Shown: positions 9,842-18,653 of the stretch, piece by piece
How the letters are laid out: every line of letters begins with the position of its first letter
Position numbering within the stretch: the stretch's first letter is position 1
Assembly: GCF_900218035.1 (NCBI RefSeq)
Contig: NZ_OBMR01000015.1
Span: 1-64,000, forward strand
Direction of reading: 5' to 3'
DNA: 64,000 nucleotides
Source: Pseudobutyrivibrio ruminis DSM 9787
Lineage (GTDB): Bacteria > Bacillota > Clostridia > Lachnospirales > Lachnospiraceae
The notes under the pieces: generated by a model
What the model was told of the DNA's origin: nothing
Seen by the model: the letters and a program-made list of their open reading frames with translations, nothing else
Database searches by the model: none
Position numbers and translations under genes: made by a program

Positions 9842-9938
9842 TATAAATTCCTCCTGAGTGAACCCACCCATATTTTTTCAAGCCTTTTTATTATAGTTAA
9901 TCCTGCTGAATTAATCAATTATTGGGGCTAATTATGGT

Positions 9939-10091
9939 TTAAAAGTATTGATTGTCTTATGTTTGTATTGTCATTTTGGGCTGAAAGTATTGATTGCCCT
10001 CTTTTTCATTGTCATCCTGGGCTGAAAGTGTTGATTGTCTTCTTTTTTCATTGTCATCTTGGGCTGAAAGTATTGAATTTGTTTTATTTTG
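9939..10091. repeat. 41-42-bp tandem repeat, three copies plus a partial one
   Basis: Copies begin at 9967, 10008 and 10050, each starting ATTGTCAT followed by a short variable pair and TGGGCTGAAAGT. A partial copy (AAAGTATTGATTGTCTTATG) precedes them from 9941. The unit length is 41-42 bp, so it is not a codon multiple in every copy. The function is unknown. Confidence 0.85.
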
Positions 10092-10385
10092 AGATTAAAT
10101 ACTTGAAAAATTGTGATATTCAACTTGCTTTGCAATGTGAGTACTAACATATGGTTAATAAAGTTTTGAATTTAAGTTTTTCTTTATTTTAATACTTAAT
10201 AACAATAATCTTTGCCATTTCAAGGTATTAAACTTCGAAATCAGCTCATTTTAATACTTTTAAACTTAGTCTAATCATTATTTTCTTCTTTGGGCTCGAT
10301 ATTTCTCTCAGTATTTTGAGATTGTTGGCATTCCAGCAGGATCGTTTCGATGCATCTAGAATTCACGAGATTAACTAATATTAAG

Positions 10386-10413
10386 AAAGCCTGACCAATG
10401 CGGTCAGGCTTTT
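10386..10413 (+). terminator. Orphan intrinsic terminator upstream of the ECF gene
   Basis: The stem AAAGCCTGACC (10386-10396) and GGTCAGGCTTT (10402-10412) has a 5-base loop and is followed by TTTGTTTTC. No coding sequence lies before it on the plus strand. It must end a leader RNA, an attenuator or a small RNA, or else act on minus-strand read-through. Confidence 0.75.
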
Positions 10414-10527
10414 GTTTTCAATAAATCTTATCCTGTCCCCTAGAAAATTCACAAAATTATCACTTTTTTTAATGTCATTAATACTCTAGTATTCTTTTCA
10501 ACAAATCAATTGAACAGGAGGATATTT

Positions 10528-11115
10528 ATGAAAAACGAAAGCATAACACGACTAACAATTTCAGGTTTAATAGCTGCACTTTGCTATGTTGGCTACACTG
10601 TATTTCCAGCCATCAATGCTTCTGGCACCAAAGTTCACCTCGGTAATGCTTTTGTTGTTTTGGGAGCGCTATTAATTGGAGGCTTATATGGAGGATTAGC
10701 CGGAGCTGTAGGACTTTCACTGGCTGATATTTTATCTGGATATGCTGCATCATCCCCTAGAACTTTTATTACAAAGCTTGTAATTGGTCTTATTGTGGGA
10801 TTAATTGCTCACAAGATTGCAAAAATTAATGAATCACACAAAAGCTCATACATCATCAAGTGGTCTGCTATTGCTGCTGTTGCAGGTCTAGGCTTCAACT
10901 GTATTTTTGAGCCTGTGCTGAAGTATATATGGTATACATTATTAACCCCAGACGCAGAAAAAGCGACTGCTGCAATCGCTGCACTAGTAGCTGTAACTAC
11001 TTATGCAACAATCATCAACGCCGCTATTAATTCAGTAGTAGGTATAATTTTGTACAATGCATTACGCCCCGCTCTCTACAAAGCAAATATCTTCCCTGTA
11101 AAAGCTAGCGCTTAA
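10528..11115 (+). CDS. ECF transporter S component (substrate-binding membrane subunit)
   Basis: The 195-residue protein is strongly hydrophobic with five to six membrane helices. It has the S-component pattern LGNAFVVLGALLIGGLYGG, then GLADILSG-like GLSLADILSGYA and PRTFITKLVIGL, as in the PF07155-type family. S components capture a vitamin or other micronutrient and work with a shared energising module (EcfA, EcfA', EcfT), which is not in this window. The ATG at 10528 follows an excellent AGGAGG 7 bases upstream; an earlier in-frame start at 10510 is unlikely. The substrate cannot be told from sequence. It converges on the thioesterase gene with only 7 bp between stop codons. Confidence 0.85.
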   Translation: MKNESITRLTISGLIAALCYVGYTVFPAINASGTKVHLGNAFVVLGALLIGGLYGGLAGAVGLSLADILSGYAASSPRTFITKLVIGLIVGLIAHKIAKINESHKSSYIIKWSAIAAVAGLGFNCIFEPVLKYIWYTLLTPDAEKATAAIAALVAVTTYATIINAAINSVVGIILYNALRPALYKANIFPVKASA

Positions 11116-11122
11116 TATAGAT

Positions 11123-11542
11123 TTACTTGCCTTCAACCATGCTCATTAAGCACTGGTAGAATTCAGGATATTCTTGTTTCATCCTGATTGGTCTACCTTG
11201 GTTATTTAGGAATGCATGGCTGGTTGTGCCAGTACAAACTACTTTACCTTCTTCATTATCCATTGTGTATGAAAGAAAGAGTTTTACTCCTTTGAACTCC
11301 TTCACACCCACAGTAATTGTGATTCTTTCAGCAAAACCAGTGGAAATCTTATAATCACAAGAAACATTTAAAACTGGGGATACAATTCCAAGAGCTTCCA
11401 ACTTGTCAAATGGCCAGCCAATTTGATTAAGAAAATCAACTCTTGCCTCTTCCATCCACCTAATGTAGTTAGAGTGATGTGTTATCCCCATTTTATCTGT
11501 TTCATAGTACTGCACTGTGTGAATGTACTTACTGGTCTCCAT
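11123..11542 (-). CDS. Acyl-CoA thioesterase, hotdog fold, 4-hydroxybenzoyl-CoA thioesterase family
   Basis: The 139-residue cytosolic protein fits the YbgC/FcbC-like hotdog thioesterases. It has the family N terminus YYETDKMGITHHSNYIRW, where the Asp of ETDKMG is the usual catalytic residue and the His/Asn-Tyr that follow line the active site. The central helix RVDFLNQIGWPFDKL and the closing strand are also typical. It would hydrolyse a small acyl-CoA or an acyl-ACP; the natural substrate is unknown. Its upstream region is the 52-bp-periodic repeat array, an unusual promoter region. It may also receive read-through from mfd. Confidence 0.9.
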   Translation of the reverse strand: METSKYIHTVQYYETDKMGITHHSNYIRWMEEARVDFLNQIGWPFDKLEALGIVSPVLNVSCDYKISTGFAERITITVGVKEFKGVKLFLSYTMDNEEGKVVCTGTTSHAFLNNQGRPIRMKQEYPEFYQCLMSMVEGK

Positions 11543-11558
11543 ATTCCTTCTCCCTATT

Positions 11559-12144
11559 TACTATCTAGCTTATATTTTCTATTTCAGATAGTAAGATTCT
11601 ATCCTTTTCTTACTATCTATTCTCTATTTTTCCTTTCAGATAGTAAGCTTTTGCCTCTTTCTTACTATCTAATACCCATTTTCTCATTCAGATAGTATGT
11701 TTCTGCCCTTTTCTTACTATCTATTCTCTATTTTTTCTTCCAGATAGTAAGATTCTTCCTCTTTCTTACTATCTATCTTCTATTTTCTTATTCAGATAGT
11801 AAACTTCTGCCTTTTCCTTACTATCTACTCTCTATTTTCTTTTCCAGATAGTAACATATACCAAAATCACTACTATCTATATCTATTACTCTCTCTCAGA
11901 TAGTAATCGGCACTGGTGGCCTTGCCACACTCCTAGTTTCAAACCTGCTTGACCACTTCATTTCTGCTGAATGGCCTGTGTCAAGAGGCGGAGCGCCGCA
12001 GGCCCTGCTCTTGATACTGGGCATGAGGCTGATATGCTGTGTCTAGCAGGTTGAAACAGCCTCCGGTTCCTATTATCTTCCTCAGATAGTAAAAATCCAC
12101 CTCTTCCTTACTATCTACTCTCTATTTTCTCTCTCAGATAGTAA
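11559..12144. repeat. 52-bp-periodic array of inverted repeats (AGATAGTAAG...CTTACTATCT)
   Basis: The motif AGATAGTA starts at 11586, 11638, 11690, 11742, 11794, 11846 and 11898, exactly 52 bp apart each time, and again at 12084 and 12136. In most units it is followed 23 bases later by the matching CTTACTATCT, giving a 33-bp dyad with a 13-base pyrimidine-rich centre and a 19-bp T/C-rich linker (ATTCTCTATTTT...). A lone half site, TACTATCT, ends the array at 11559-11566. The gap from 11898 to 12084 is filled by one copy of a fold-back element. Period and symmetry are read directly from the sequence. Confidence 0.95.
11936..12057. repeat. 122-bp fold-back element, copy 1
   Basis: The ends are inverted repeats: GTTTCAAACCTGCT at 11936 and AGCAGGTTGAAAC ending at 12057. 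Inside lies a second dyad, TGTCAAGAG...CTCTTGATA, around a GC-rich core (GGCGGAGCGCCGC). The copy is preceded by AGATAGTAATCGGCACTGGTGGC, an array motif fused to the element. It could be a small transposable repeat or a structured RNA. Confidence 0.85.
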
Positions 12145-12173
12145 TCGGCACTGGTGGCTTTACCACAGTCCCA

Positions 12174-12296
12174 GTTTCAAACCTGCTTGACCACCCCATA
12201 TCTGCATGCTGGCGCAGTGTCAAGAGGCGTAGCGCCGCAAGGCCTTGCTCTTGACGCAAGACAGCTGCTGATATGCTGTAGCTAGCAGGTTGAAAC
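12174..12296. repeat. 123-bp fold-back element, copy 2
   Basis: It lies 238 bp from copy 1, in the same orientation, with the same ends (GTTTCAAACCTGCT...AGCAGGTTGAAAC) and the same inner dyad (GTCAAGAG...CTCTTGAC). Inner pairing extends to CATATC/GATATG. Sequence outside the stems differs between the copies, while the stems and the GC core (GCGTAGCGCCGC) are kept. Confidence 0.85.
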
Positions 12297-12353
12297 AACC
12301 TCAAATATTTCCAACAGCTTTTCCACCTAGCACCTATCGCACCTTTGCCAGCT

Positions 12354-15300
12354 TTACTCCTCCACCTTTATAGACTTCAAATCCAACAAGAAATCCTGCA
12401 GATAGTCAAACACTTCGTTTGGTTTGATGCGGGTGTTAGCCTTGGTGTTGAAGATGAAGGCCGGGTTCTTTGGGTCGGCTGCGAATGTGATGTGTGGGTT
12501 GTTGCGCTCCAGGAGGGCTGGGATCTGAGCTACGTCGATTTTGGCCTTTTCGTACATTACGATGCGGATGAAATCACCCTTCTGCTCGATGGCTGTGACG
12601 TAAGCGTCGTGAGCCTTTACGCGGAGCATAGCCACCCAAAGAAGATTCTGTACACATCGCTTTGGCTCGCCAAAACGGTCCACAAGCTCATCCAGCATTT
12701 CATCTCGAGCTTCCTCAGAATCGATGGCCGCGATACGCTTGTAGATGTCGATACGCTGCTCCTCGTTGGATACGTAAGTATCTGGCAAGTAAGCCTCGAT
12801 ATTGATGTCCACTGATGTATTGAAGTTCTCTTCTTTTGCTTCACCCTTTTCAATCTTTACTGCCTCGTTCAGCATCTTGCAGTATAGGTCATAACCTACT
12901 GCTGTCATGTTGCCGTGCTGCTCTACGCCAAGGAGATTGCCGGCGCCGCGGATTTCCAAATCACGCATGGCAATCTTGAAGCCTGAGCCAAGATCTGTAA
13001 ATTCCTTAATAGCAGCAAGACGCTTTTCGGCAACTTCTTTTAACATCTTGTCCCTGCGATACATTAAGAACGCATATGCGGTACGGTTGCTTCGACCAAC
13101 TCGGCCACGAAGCTGATACAACTGAGACAATCCCATGTTGTCTGAGTCATGTATGATTATCGTATTTACGTTAGAAATATCCAAGCCAATTTCAATAATA
13201 GTTGTAGCAACAAGCACGTCGATTTCATGGTTGATGAACTGCATCATAACATCCTCAACCTTGGCCTCAGTCATTTGGCCGTGTATGTAGCCCACCGTTG
13301 CCTCCGGCACAAGTCGCTCGATTTCCGCCGCCATATCCTGAATTCCGCGGACGCGATTGAAGACATAATATACCTGACCGTCGCGGGCCATCTCTCGAAC
13401 AATTGCCTCACGGACCATTTCCTCATTGTATTCAAATACGAATGTCTGTATTGGTGTACGCTCCATTGGGGCCTCATCCAATACACTCATATCACGTATT
13501 CCTACCAGCGACATGTGAAGTGTACGAGGAATTGGTGTAGCAGAAAGTGACAGCACATCTACTGTCTTTTTCATCTGCTTGATGCGTTCTTTGTGATTTA
13601 CACCAAATCGCTGCTCCTCATCGATGATGAGCAGACCTAAATCCTTGAACTCCACATCCTTTGAAAGCAAACGATGAGTTCCGATAACAATGTCAACTGT
13701 GCCGGCTTTCAAACCTTCGATAGTTTTCTTTTGCTCAGCTGCTGTTCTGAATCGGCAAAGAAGTCCCATGTTTACTGGGTAGCCGCCCATACGCTGAACA
13801 AAGTTGTTGTAGTGCTGCTGGGCAAGAATGGTGGTTGGAACCAAATATGCCACCTGCTTGCCTTCCTGAACTGCCTTGAAGGCTGCTCGCATGGCAACTT
13901 CTGTTTTGCCGAAACCAACATCGCCGCAGATAAGACGGTCCATGATTTTAGTAGATTGCATATCCGACTTAACAGCTTCGATTGCTGAAAGCTGGCCCTC
14001 CGTCTCCTCGTATGGGAAGCTTTCCTCAAATTCCTTCTGCCATACAGTATCTGGACCGTATACAAAACCATCTGTATTCTGGCGAAGAGCGTACAAATCC
14101 ACCAGCTCCTTTGCCACAACTCCGACGGCAGACTGAACCTTCTGCTTTGTTCTAGTCCACTCCTGAGTACCTGCGCCAAGGCTGTTGAGCTTTGGCTTTT
14201 TGCCGTCTGGGCCGGAATATTTTTGAATCATATCCAGCTGAGATGTCAGGACATAAAGGTTGCTGCCCTTGGCATACTCAATCTTGATATAGTCGCGGAT
14301 AACCTTGTCTATTTCCATCTGCTCGGTACCCTTGTAGACACCGAGGCCATAGTTTTCATGAACAACATAATCCCCTACGTGCAAATCAGAGAAGGATGAA
14401 ATTGACTCTCCCTCGTACTTCTTTACACGATGCTTTTTCTTGCGGACGTGGCCGAAGATATCCCCATCTGAAAGCATTACAAAGGCGCTATCAGGATAGT
14501 CGTAGCCACGCTTTATATTTCCCACACAAAGCATAGTCTCACCAGGATTTATCTGATGATCCAAATCTGATGTGAAATATGCATTTAATCCTTCCTGCAG
14601 CAAATCCTCTGCAAGTCGCTGTCCCTTGGTAGATGAGCTTGTCACAAGAAGTACTTTGTATTTACGTTTCTTGTACTGTAAGAGCTCCTTGGTGAGAAGC
14701 TCGAAGCTGCCGTTATATGCGTTTACTCCCTGCACCGCGATGCTGAAATGATCTGCAGATTTAAGGAGCTTATTTTTTGCATCGAGAACTGACATAAGTG
14801 TTGTTGGGCACTTTTCGATTTTGGCAAAAATCTCCTCCACACCGTAAAGCATATCCATCTGCCCCTTAAGCATGTAGCCAGCCTCTACTCGGCGAGTCAT
14901 GGCATCGGAAAACTCTGTCTGGGTAACTTCACCCTTGGTAATGACCTTTTGAACCTCATCGATAAAGACATAGGTGCCCTTAGGCATGAAATCGATGAAT
15001 GAGCCAAGCTTATCGCAGAAGTAAGTGAGATTTGTCTCAAGCTCCTGGCTAAGCCCCCATTCTCTGGTTTCCTCCACTACTCTGTCAGCATAGGTTTTCA
15101 GATGATAGGCCTCTTCAGTTTTCATTTCCTTGCGATATGCTTCGTATCGCTCATCTCGCTCGGCCTCGATTTTAGCAAGACCAGCCTCCACCTCATCAGC
15201 TGATAGGATAAGCTCCACTGCTGGGAAGATGATCACCGAGCTGATATTCTCGATTGATTTTTGGTTGCTGGCATCGTAGGAACGGATGCTATCAACCTCG

Positions 15301-15881
15301 TCTCCCCAAAGCTCGATTCTAACTGGTAAATCTGCGGTAAGAGGGAATACGTCAATGATTCCACCTCGCACTGCAAATTCTCCAGGATGCTCGCAGGTGC
15401 CCACTGCCTCGTAACCCATAGCAACAAGCTTGCGGCGCAAAGCCTCAAGCTCAATAGTATCAGTATCGGAAATAGCAACAACGCCCTCTTCGAAATAAGA
15501 CACATCCGGCAGCTTATTCATAAGGGCATCGATAGTGGTGATGACGGTACAGCTATTGTTGTTTATAACTGCCTCAATAGCATTCATTCGTTCACGAGTC
15601 AGTGCATTACCTCTGATATCAGACTGATAAAAAAGAAAATCCTTGGCAGGGAAATATACCACATCATTATCGTAAAAACGATATTCCTCGTACAATTCTC
15701 TAGCCTTCAGCTCGTCTGAAGTGATAATCAGCTTGTGACTAACATCATGCCCAATACCAAAAATGAGGTGCGCTTTATCAGCACACCCCGTGATATCGTA
15801 AACCTTGCCATAACGAGCTAGAGCCTCGCGAAGAGACTCAACAGCTGTTAAATTTTTAAATGGTTCCAAAAAAGTTTTCAT
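12354..15881 (-). CDS. mfd: Transcription-repair coupling factor
   Basis: Mfd removes RNA polymerase stalled at DNA damage and recruits UvrA. The 1175 residues have the full family architecture: a UvrB-homology N-terminal part (about 1-340), a CarD-like RNA-polymerase-interaction domain (DLHVGDYVVHENYGLGVYKG, near residue 500), a superfamily 2 translocase with Walker A GDVGFGKTEVAMR and the DEEQ box (LIIDEEQRFGV), and the C-terminal regulatory TRCF domain (about 1010-1150). The motif RVGRSNRTAYAF is motif VI of the helicase. The start codon lies 2 bases after the SulP stop, so translation is probably coupled. It is the last gene of the long leftward train, and the repeat array follows it. Confidence 0.97.
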   Translation of the reverse strand: MKTFLEPFKNLTAVESLREALARYGKVYDITGCADKAHLIFGIGHDVSHKLIITSDELKARELYEEYRFYDNDVVYFPAKDFLFYQSDIRGNALTRERMNAIEAVINNNSCTVITTIDALMNKLPDVSYFEEGVVAISDTDTIELEALRRKLVAMGYEAVGTCEHPGEFAVRGGIIDVFPLTADLPVRIELWGDEVDSIRSYDASNQKSIENISSVIIFPAVELILSADEVEAGLAKIEAERDERYEAYRKEMKTEEAYHLKTYADRVVEETREWGLSQELETNLTYFCDKLGSFIDFMPKGTYVFIDEVQKVITKGEVTQTEFSDAMTRRVEAGYMLKGQMDMLYGVEEIFAKIEKCPTTLMSVLDAKNKLLKSADHFSIAVQGVNAYNGSFELLTKELLQYKKRKYKVLLVTSSSTKGQRLAEDLLQEGLNAYFTSDLDHQINPGETMLCVGNIKRGYDYPDSAFVMLSDGDIFGHVRKKKHRVKKYEGESISSFSDLHVGDYVVHENYGLGVYKGTEQMEIDKVIRDYIKIEYAKGSNLYVLTSQLDMIQKYSGPDGKKPKLNSLGAGTQEWTRTKQKVQSAVGVVAKELVDLYALRQNTDGFVYGPDTVWQKEFEESFPYEETEGQLSAIEAVKSDMQSTKIMDRLICGDVGFGKTEVAMRAAFKAVQEGKQVAYLVPTTILAQQHYNNFVQRMGGYPVNMGLLCRFRTAAEQKKTIEGLKAGTVDIVIGTHRLLSKDVEFKDLGLLIIDEEQRFGVNHKERIKQMKKTVDVLSLSATPIPRTLHMSLVGIRDMSVLDEAPMERTPIQTFVFEYNEEMVREAIVREMARDGQVYYVFNRVRGIQDMAAEIERLVPEATVGYIHGQMTEAKVEDVMMQFINHEIDVLVATTIIEIGLDISNVNTIIIHDSDNMGLSQLYQLRGRVGRSNRTAYAFLMYRRDKMLKEVAEKRLAAIKEFTDLGSGFKIAMRDLEIRGAGNLLGVEQHGNMTAVGYDLYCKMLNEAVKIEKGEAKEENFNTSVDINIEAYLPDTYVSNEEQRIDIYKRIAAIDSEEARDEMLDELVDRFGEPKRCVQNLLWVAMLRVKAHDAYVTAIEQKGDFIRIVMYEKAKIDVAQIPALLERNNPHITFAADPKNPAFIFNTKANTRIKPNEVFDYLQDFLLDLKSIKVEE

Positions 15882-15883
15882 AA

Positions 15884-17530
15884 TTACTTGCCTATAATCT
15901 TTTCAGCTCTATCAATTGCTGCATCAATGTTTGGCTGGAAGTTTTCAGCTCCTACCGTATTTACGAAGTCAGCCTTTTCCATCATGTGACGTGGCTGCTC
16001 ATTTACGTGTGAAAATACAACTGTAACTCCCTTTTTCTTTGCTCGTTCAACCAAATCTCGAAGTGCTCTAAGAGCAGTAACGTCGATGGCTGGAACAGAA
16101 CGCATTCTGATGACAAGCACCTTTGTATAATCCTTTACGTTAATGCTTTCTGCAAGCATATCAGAAACACCAAAGAAAAGTGGTCCTGTGATTTCAAATA
16201 CTCTAATTTCCTTTTCAACTGGACGTAAATCATCAACGAACTCAGTGTCGTCTGACTGATATGTCCATCCGCTGACATGAGTCTCCTCGCTCATTCTCTT
16301 GATGAAGAGGATGCAGGCAACAATCATGCCCCACTCAATAGCTACTACAAGGTCGAATACTACTGTGAGAACGAATGTAAGTACAAGTACGATGATATCT
16401 GACTTTGGAGCAAACTTTACAAGTCTTACGAAAGGTCTCCACTGGCACATGTTGTATGCAACCTGGAAAAGGATTGCTGCGATACATGGCATTGGAATGA
16501 ACTTTGCGTATGGCATAAGTACAACAAGTACGATAAGAAGTGTAACTGAATGAACCATACCAGCTACTGGTGTACGACCGCCGTTTTTGATGTTGGCTGC
16601 TGTACGAGCGATAGCTCCTGTTGCAGGGATACCACCGAAAAGAACTGATCCGATGTTACCGATACCCTGACCGATAAGCTCCTGGTTACTTCTGTGCTTG
16701 CTGTTTACCATTCCGTCTGCAACTACTGCAGAAAGAAGTGACTCGATTGCTGCAAGAATTGCTATCGTAAATGCGTTAGGCATTTCGTTTCTAACAACTG
16801 CAAGTGAAAAATGTGGAACTGAGATTGTTGGCAAGCCTGCCTTTAAATCAGGATAAAGTGTTCCGATTGTGTTTACGTTGAGGTGAAGTCCCTGTACCAT
16901 TGCGATGCTGACGAATACAGCAATGATTGATGCAGGAATCTTTGAGAAGAACTTTGGCCAAATGATAAGCACTGCAAGACATACAACGCCAACAAGTGTT
17001 GCCTGCCAGTTAAGTGAATCAATGTTGCCAAAGAATACTTTTAATTTGTCGATTGTTTCGATTGGCTTTTCACCGTGGAAATCTACACCAAAGAAATCCT
17101 TGAACTGACCAATTAAAATTGTAACTGCGATACCGGCTGTGAAACCAGTTGTGATTGTGTATGGGATGAATTTGATAAGTGCACCGGCTTTTACCACACC
17201 TAAGATAATAAGAATGATACCGGCCATGATAGTTGCAATGATGAGACCATCCATTCCATCAGTTGCAATGATGCCTGCTACGATTGTAGCGAAGGCTGCT
17301 GTAGGTCCAGCAATCTGAACTGTACTTCCTCCGAAGAAGGAAATCAAAAATCCAGCAACGATTGCTGTATATAAACCTGGCTCTGGGCCAACACCTGAGG
17401 CCAAAGCCAAGGCAATAGAAAGTGGCAATGCGATGATTGCCACAATGATTCCAGATACTAAGTCTTTAAAGAACTGCTCCTTGCTATACTTCTTCATGCA
17501 AGTAAACAGCATAGGTTTAAAACTATCCAT
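15884..17530 (-). CDS. SulP-family (SLC26-like) anion transporter with STAS domain
   Basis: This 548-residue inner-membrane transporter has the SulP signature near the N terminus (SGIIVAIIALPLSIALALASGVGPEPGLY region), repeated helices up to about residue 410, and a cytosolic STAS domain at about 430-545 (FEITGPLFFGVSD...). SulP proteins move sulfate, bicarbonate or dicarboxylates; the substrate cannot be told here. The gene starts 6 bases after the pilT stop and runs directly into mfd, with no terminator seen on either side. It therefore seems to belong to the same transcript, although its job is unrelated. Confidence 0.92.
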   Translation of the reverse strand: MDSFKPMLFTCMKKYSKEQFFKDLVSGIIVAIIALPLSIALALASGVGPEPGLYTAIVAGFLISFFGGSTVQIAGPTAAFATIVAGIIATDGMDGLIIATIMAGIILIILGVVKAGALIKFIPYTITTGFTAGIAVTILIGQFKDFFGVDFHGEKPIETIDKLKVFFGNIDSLNWQATLVGVVCLAVLIIWPKFFSKIPASIIAVFVSIAMVQGLHLNVNTIGTLYPDLKAGLPTISVPHFSLAVVRNEMPNAFTIAILAAIESLLSAVVADGMVNSKHRSNQELIGQGIGNIGSVLFGGIPATGAIARTAANIKNGGRTPVAGMVHSVTLLIVLVVLMPYAKFIPMPCIAAILFQVAYNMCQWRPFVRLVKFAPKSDIIVLVLTFVLTVVFDLVVAIEWGMIVACILFIKRMSEETHVSGWTYQSDDTEFVDDLRPVEKEIRVFEITGPLFFGVSDMLAESINVKDYTKVLVIRMRSVPAIDVTALRALRDLVERAKKKGVTVVFSHVNEQPRHMMEKADFVNTVGAENFQPNIDAAIDRAEKIIGK

Positions 17531-17536
17531 TTCTAA

Positions 17537-18643
17537 CTAAACTCCTAATCTTCTTCCTAGCATTTCTGCATTGACAGCAAATTCCATAGCTGTCTCCTTT
17601 GTGATTTTGCCTTCACGCACCAATTTGAAAAGGCTAGAATCCATTGATACCATTTCGTCTGTGTCACTTGAATAGATGACACCTTCAATCTGTGGTACCT
17701 TGTTTTCTCTGATCATATTTCTGATGGCTGGAGTCACTGTCATGACTTCAAATGCAGGCACAAGTGAACCGTCAACAGCTGGAACAAGCTGCTGAGATAC
17801 AACTGCCTTTATAACCATAGAAAGCTGTAATGCTATTTGGTGCTGCTGCTCAGAAGGGAATACGTCGATAATTCTATCGATTGTGTTTGCTGCTCCAATG
17901 GTGTGCAATGTTGACAGAATTAAATGTCCTGTCTCAGCCGCGGTCATTGCAACGGAAATTGTTTCAGCATCACGCATTTCTCCAAGCAAAATAACATCTG
18001 GACTCTGTCTAAGTGAGGCACGAAGTGCAGTCACATAGTTCTCTGTATCTAAGTGGATTTCTCTTTGAGACACAATTGATTTGCCGTGTCTGTGAAGGTA
18101 TTCCACAGGGTCCTCAAGGGTAATAATATGCTTGTTGTAGTTTTTATTAATCTTGTCAACAATACAAGACAAAGTGGTAGACTTACCACTTCCGGCAGGA
18201 CCTGTTACAAGCACCAAGCCCTTTGACTCATTTGAAAGATTGATTACAGATTCTGGAATGAGTAACTCTTTGTAATCTGGCAGTGTGAATGTGATGACAC
18301 GAACTACTGCTGCAAAAGTACCTCTTTGCATGAATGCATTAACTCTGAAACGAGAAACATCCTTGATTGCAAATGAGAAATCGTCATCGCCGCCTTCGAT
18401 GTATTTAGTAATATCCCTGCCTGCAAGCTCATAAATCTGGCGAACCAAATCCTCTGCTTTTGCTGGCATAACTGGACCGTCATCTGGCTCAGCTTTTTCT
18501 GTGTAGCCCTGTTCCAATTCTGAACGAGTAAGAACCAAATCGTTTACTCTGAATGAAACCTCACGGCCTGTAACAATAAATACATCTGAAGCCTTGTATT
18601 TTCTAACTGCATCTGTTAAGTAAGTTACAATATTTGTACTCAT
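17537..18643 (-). CDS. pilT: PilT-type type IV pilus ATPase
   Basis: This is a cytosolic hexameric motor of the secretion ATPase family. The 368 residues show a PAS-like N-terminal domain, Walker A GPAGSGKST (about residue 150), an Asp box (ITLEDPVEYLH), Walker B LLGEMRDAET and a His box (HLILSTLHT). The motif AIRNMIREN matches the AIRNLIRE motif that marks PilT retraction ATPases, as opposed to PilB extension ATPases. GAGGGGG precedes the ATG. It is the only ATPase in the pilus-like cluster. In other bacteria PilT depolymerises pili; here it may power the whole apparatus, which is inference. Confidence 0.93.
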   Translation of the reverse strand: MSTNIVTYLTDAVRKYKASDVFIVTGREVSFRVNDLVLTRSELEQGYTEKAEPDDGPVMPAKAEDLVRQIYELAGRDITKYIEGGDDDFSFAIKDVSRFRVNAFMQRGTFAAVVRVITFTLPDYKELLIPESVINLSNESKGLVLVTGPAGSGKSTTLSCIVDKINKNYNKHIITLEDPVEYLHRHGKSIVSQREIHLDTENYVTALRASLRQSPDVILLGEMRDAETISVAMTAAETGHLILSTLHTIGAANTIDRIIDVFPSEQQHQIALQLSMVIKAVVSQQLVPAVDGSLVPAFEVMTVTPAIRNMIRENKVPQIEGVIYSSDTDEMVSMDSSLFKLVREGKITKETAMEFAVNAEMLGRRLGV

Positions 18644-18653
18644 TTTATCCCCC

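Larger units (their letters stand above)
9842..10527. other. Gene-poor 686-bp intergenic region
   Basis: The region separates the divergent PrsA-like and ECF S-component genes. It holds a tandem 41-42-bp repeat (9939-10091), A/T-rich sequence, and an intrinsic terminator at 10386-10413 with no gene in front of it. A short frame at 9959-10147 is made of the repeats and has no ribosome site. I see no convincing coding sequence. Confidence 0.7.

Noticed and set aside
9959-10147. Small plus-strand protein gene
   Set aside because: It is the translation of the 41-42-bp repeats; the unit is not consistently a multiple of three and there is no ribosome site.
10200-10420. Known vitamin riboswitch upstream of the ECF gene
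   Set aside because: I could not find the conserved core of any riboswitch class I know, so only the terminator is annotated.
11559-12144. CRISPR array
   Set aside because: Regular 52-bp spacing suggested it, but the variable segments are only about 13 bases, are similar pyrimidine tracts, the repeats are dyads with drift, and no cas gene is near.
12345-12815. Plus-strand gene of 156 residues
   Set aside because: It lies wholly antisense to the conserved 3' part of mfd and resembles no family.
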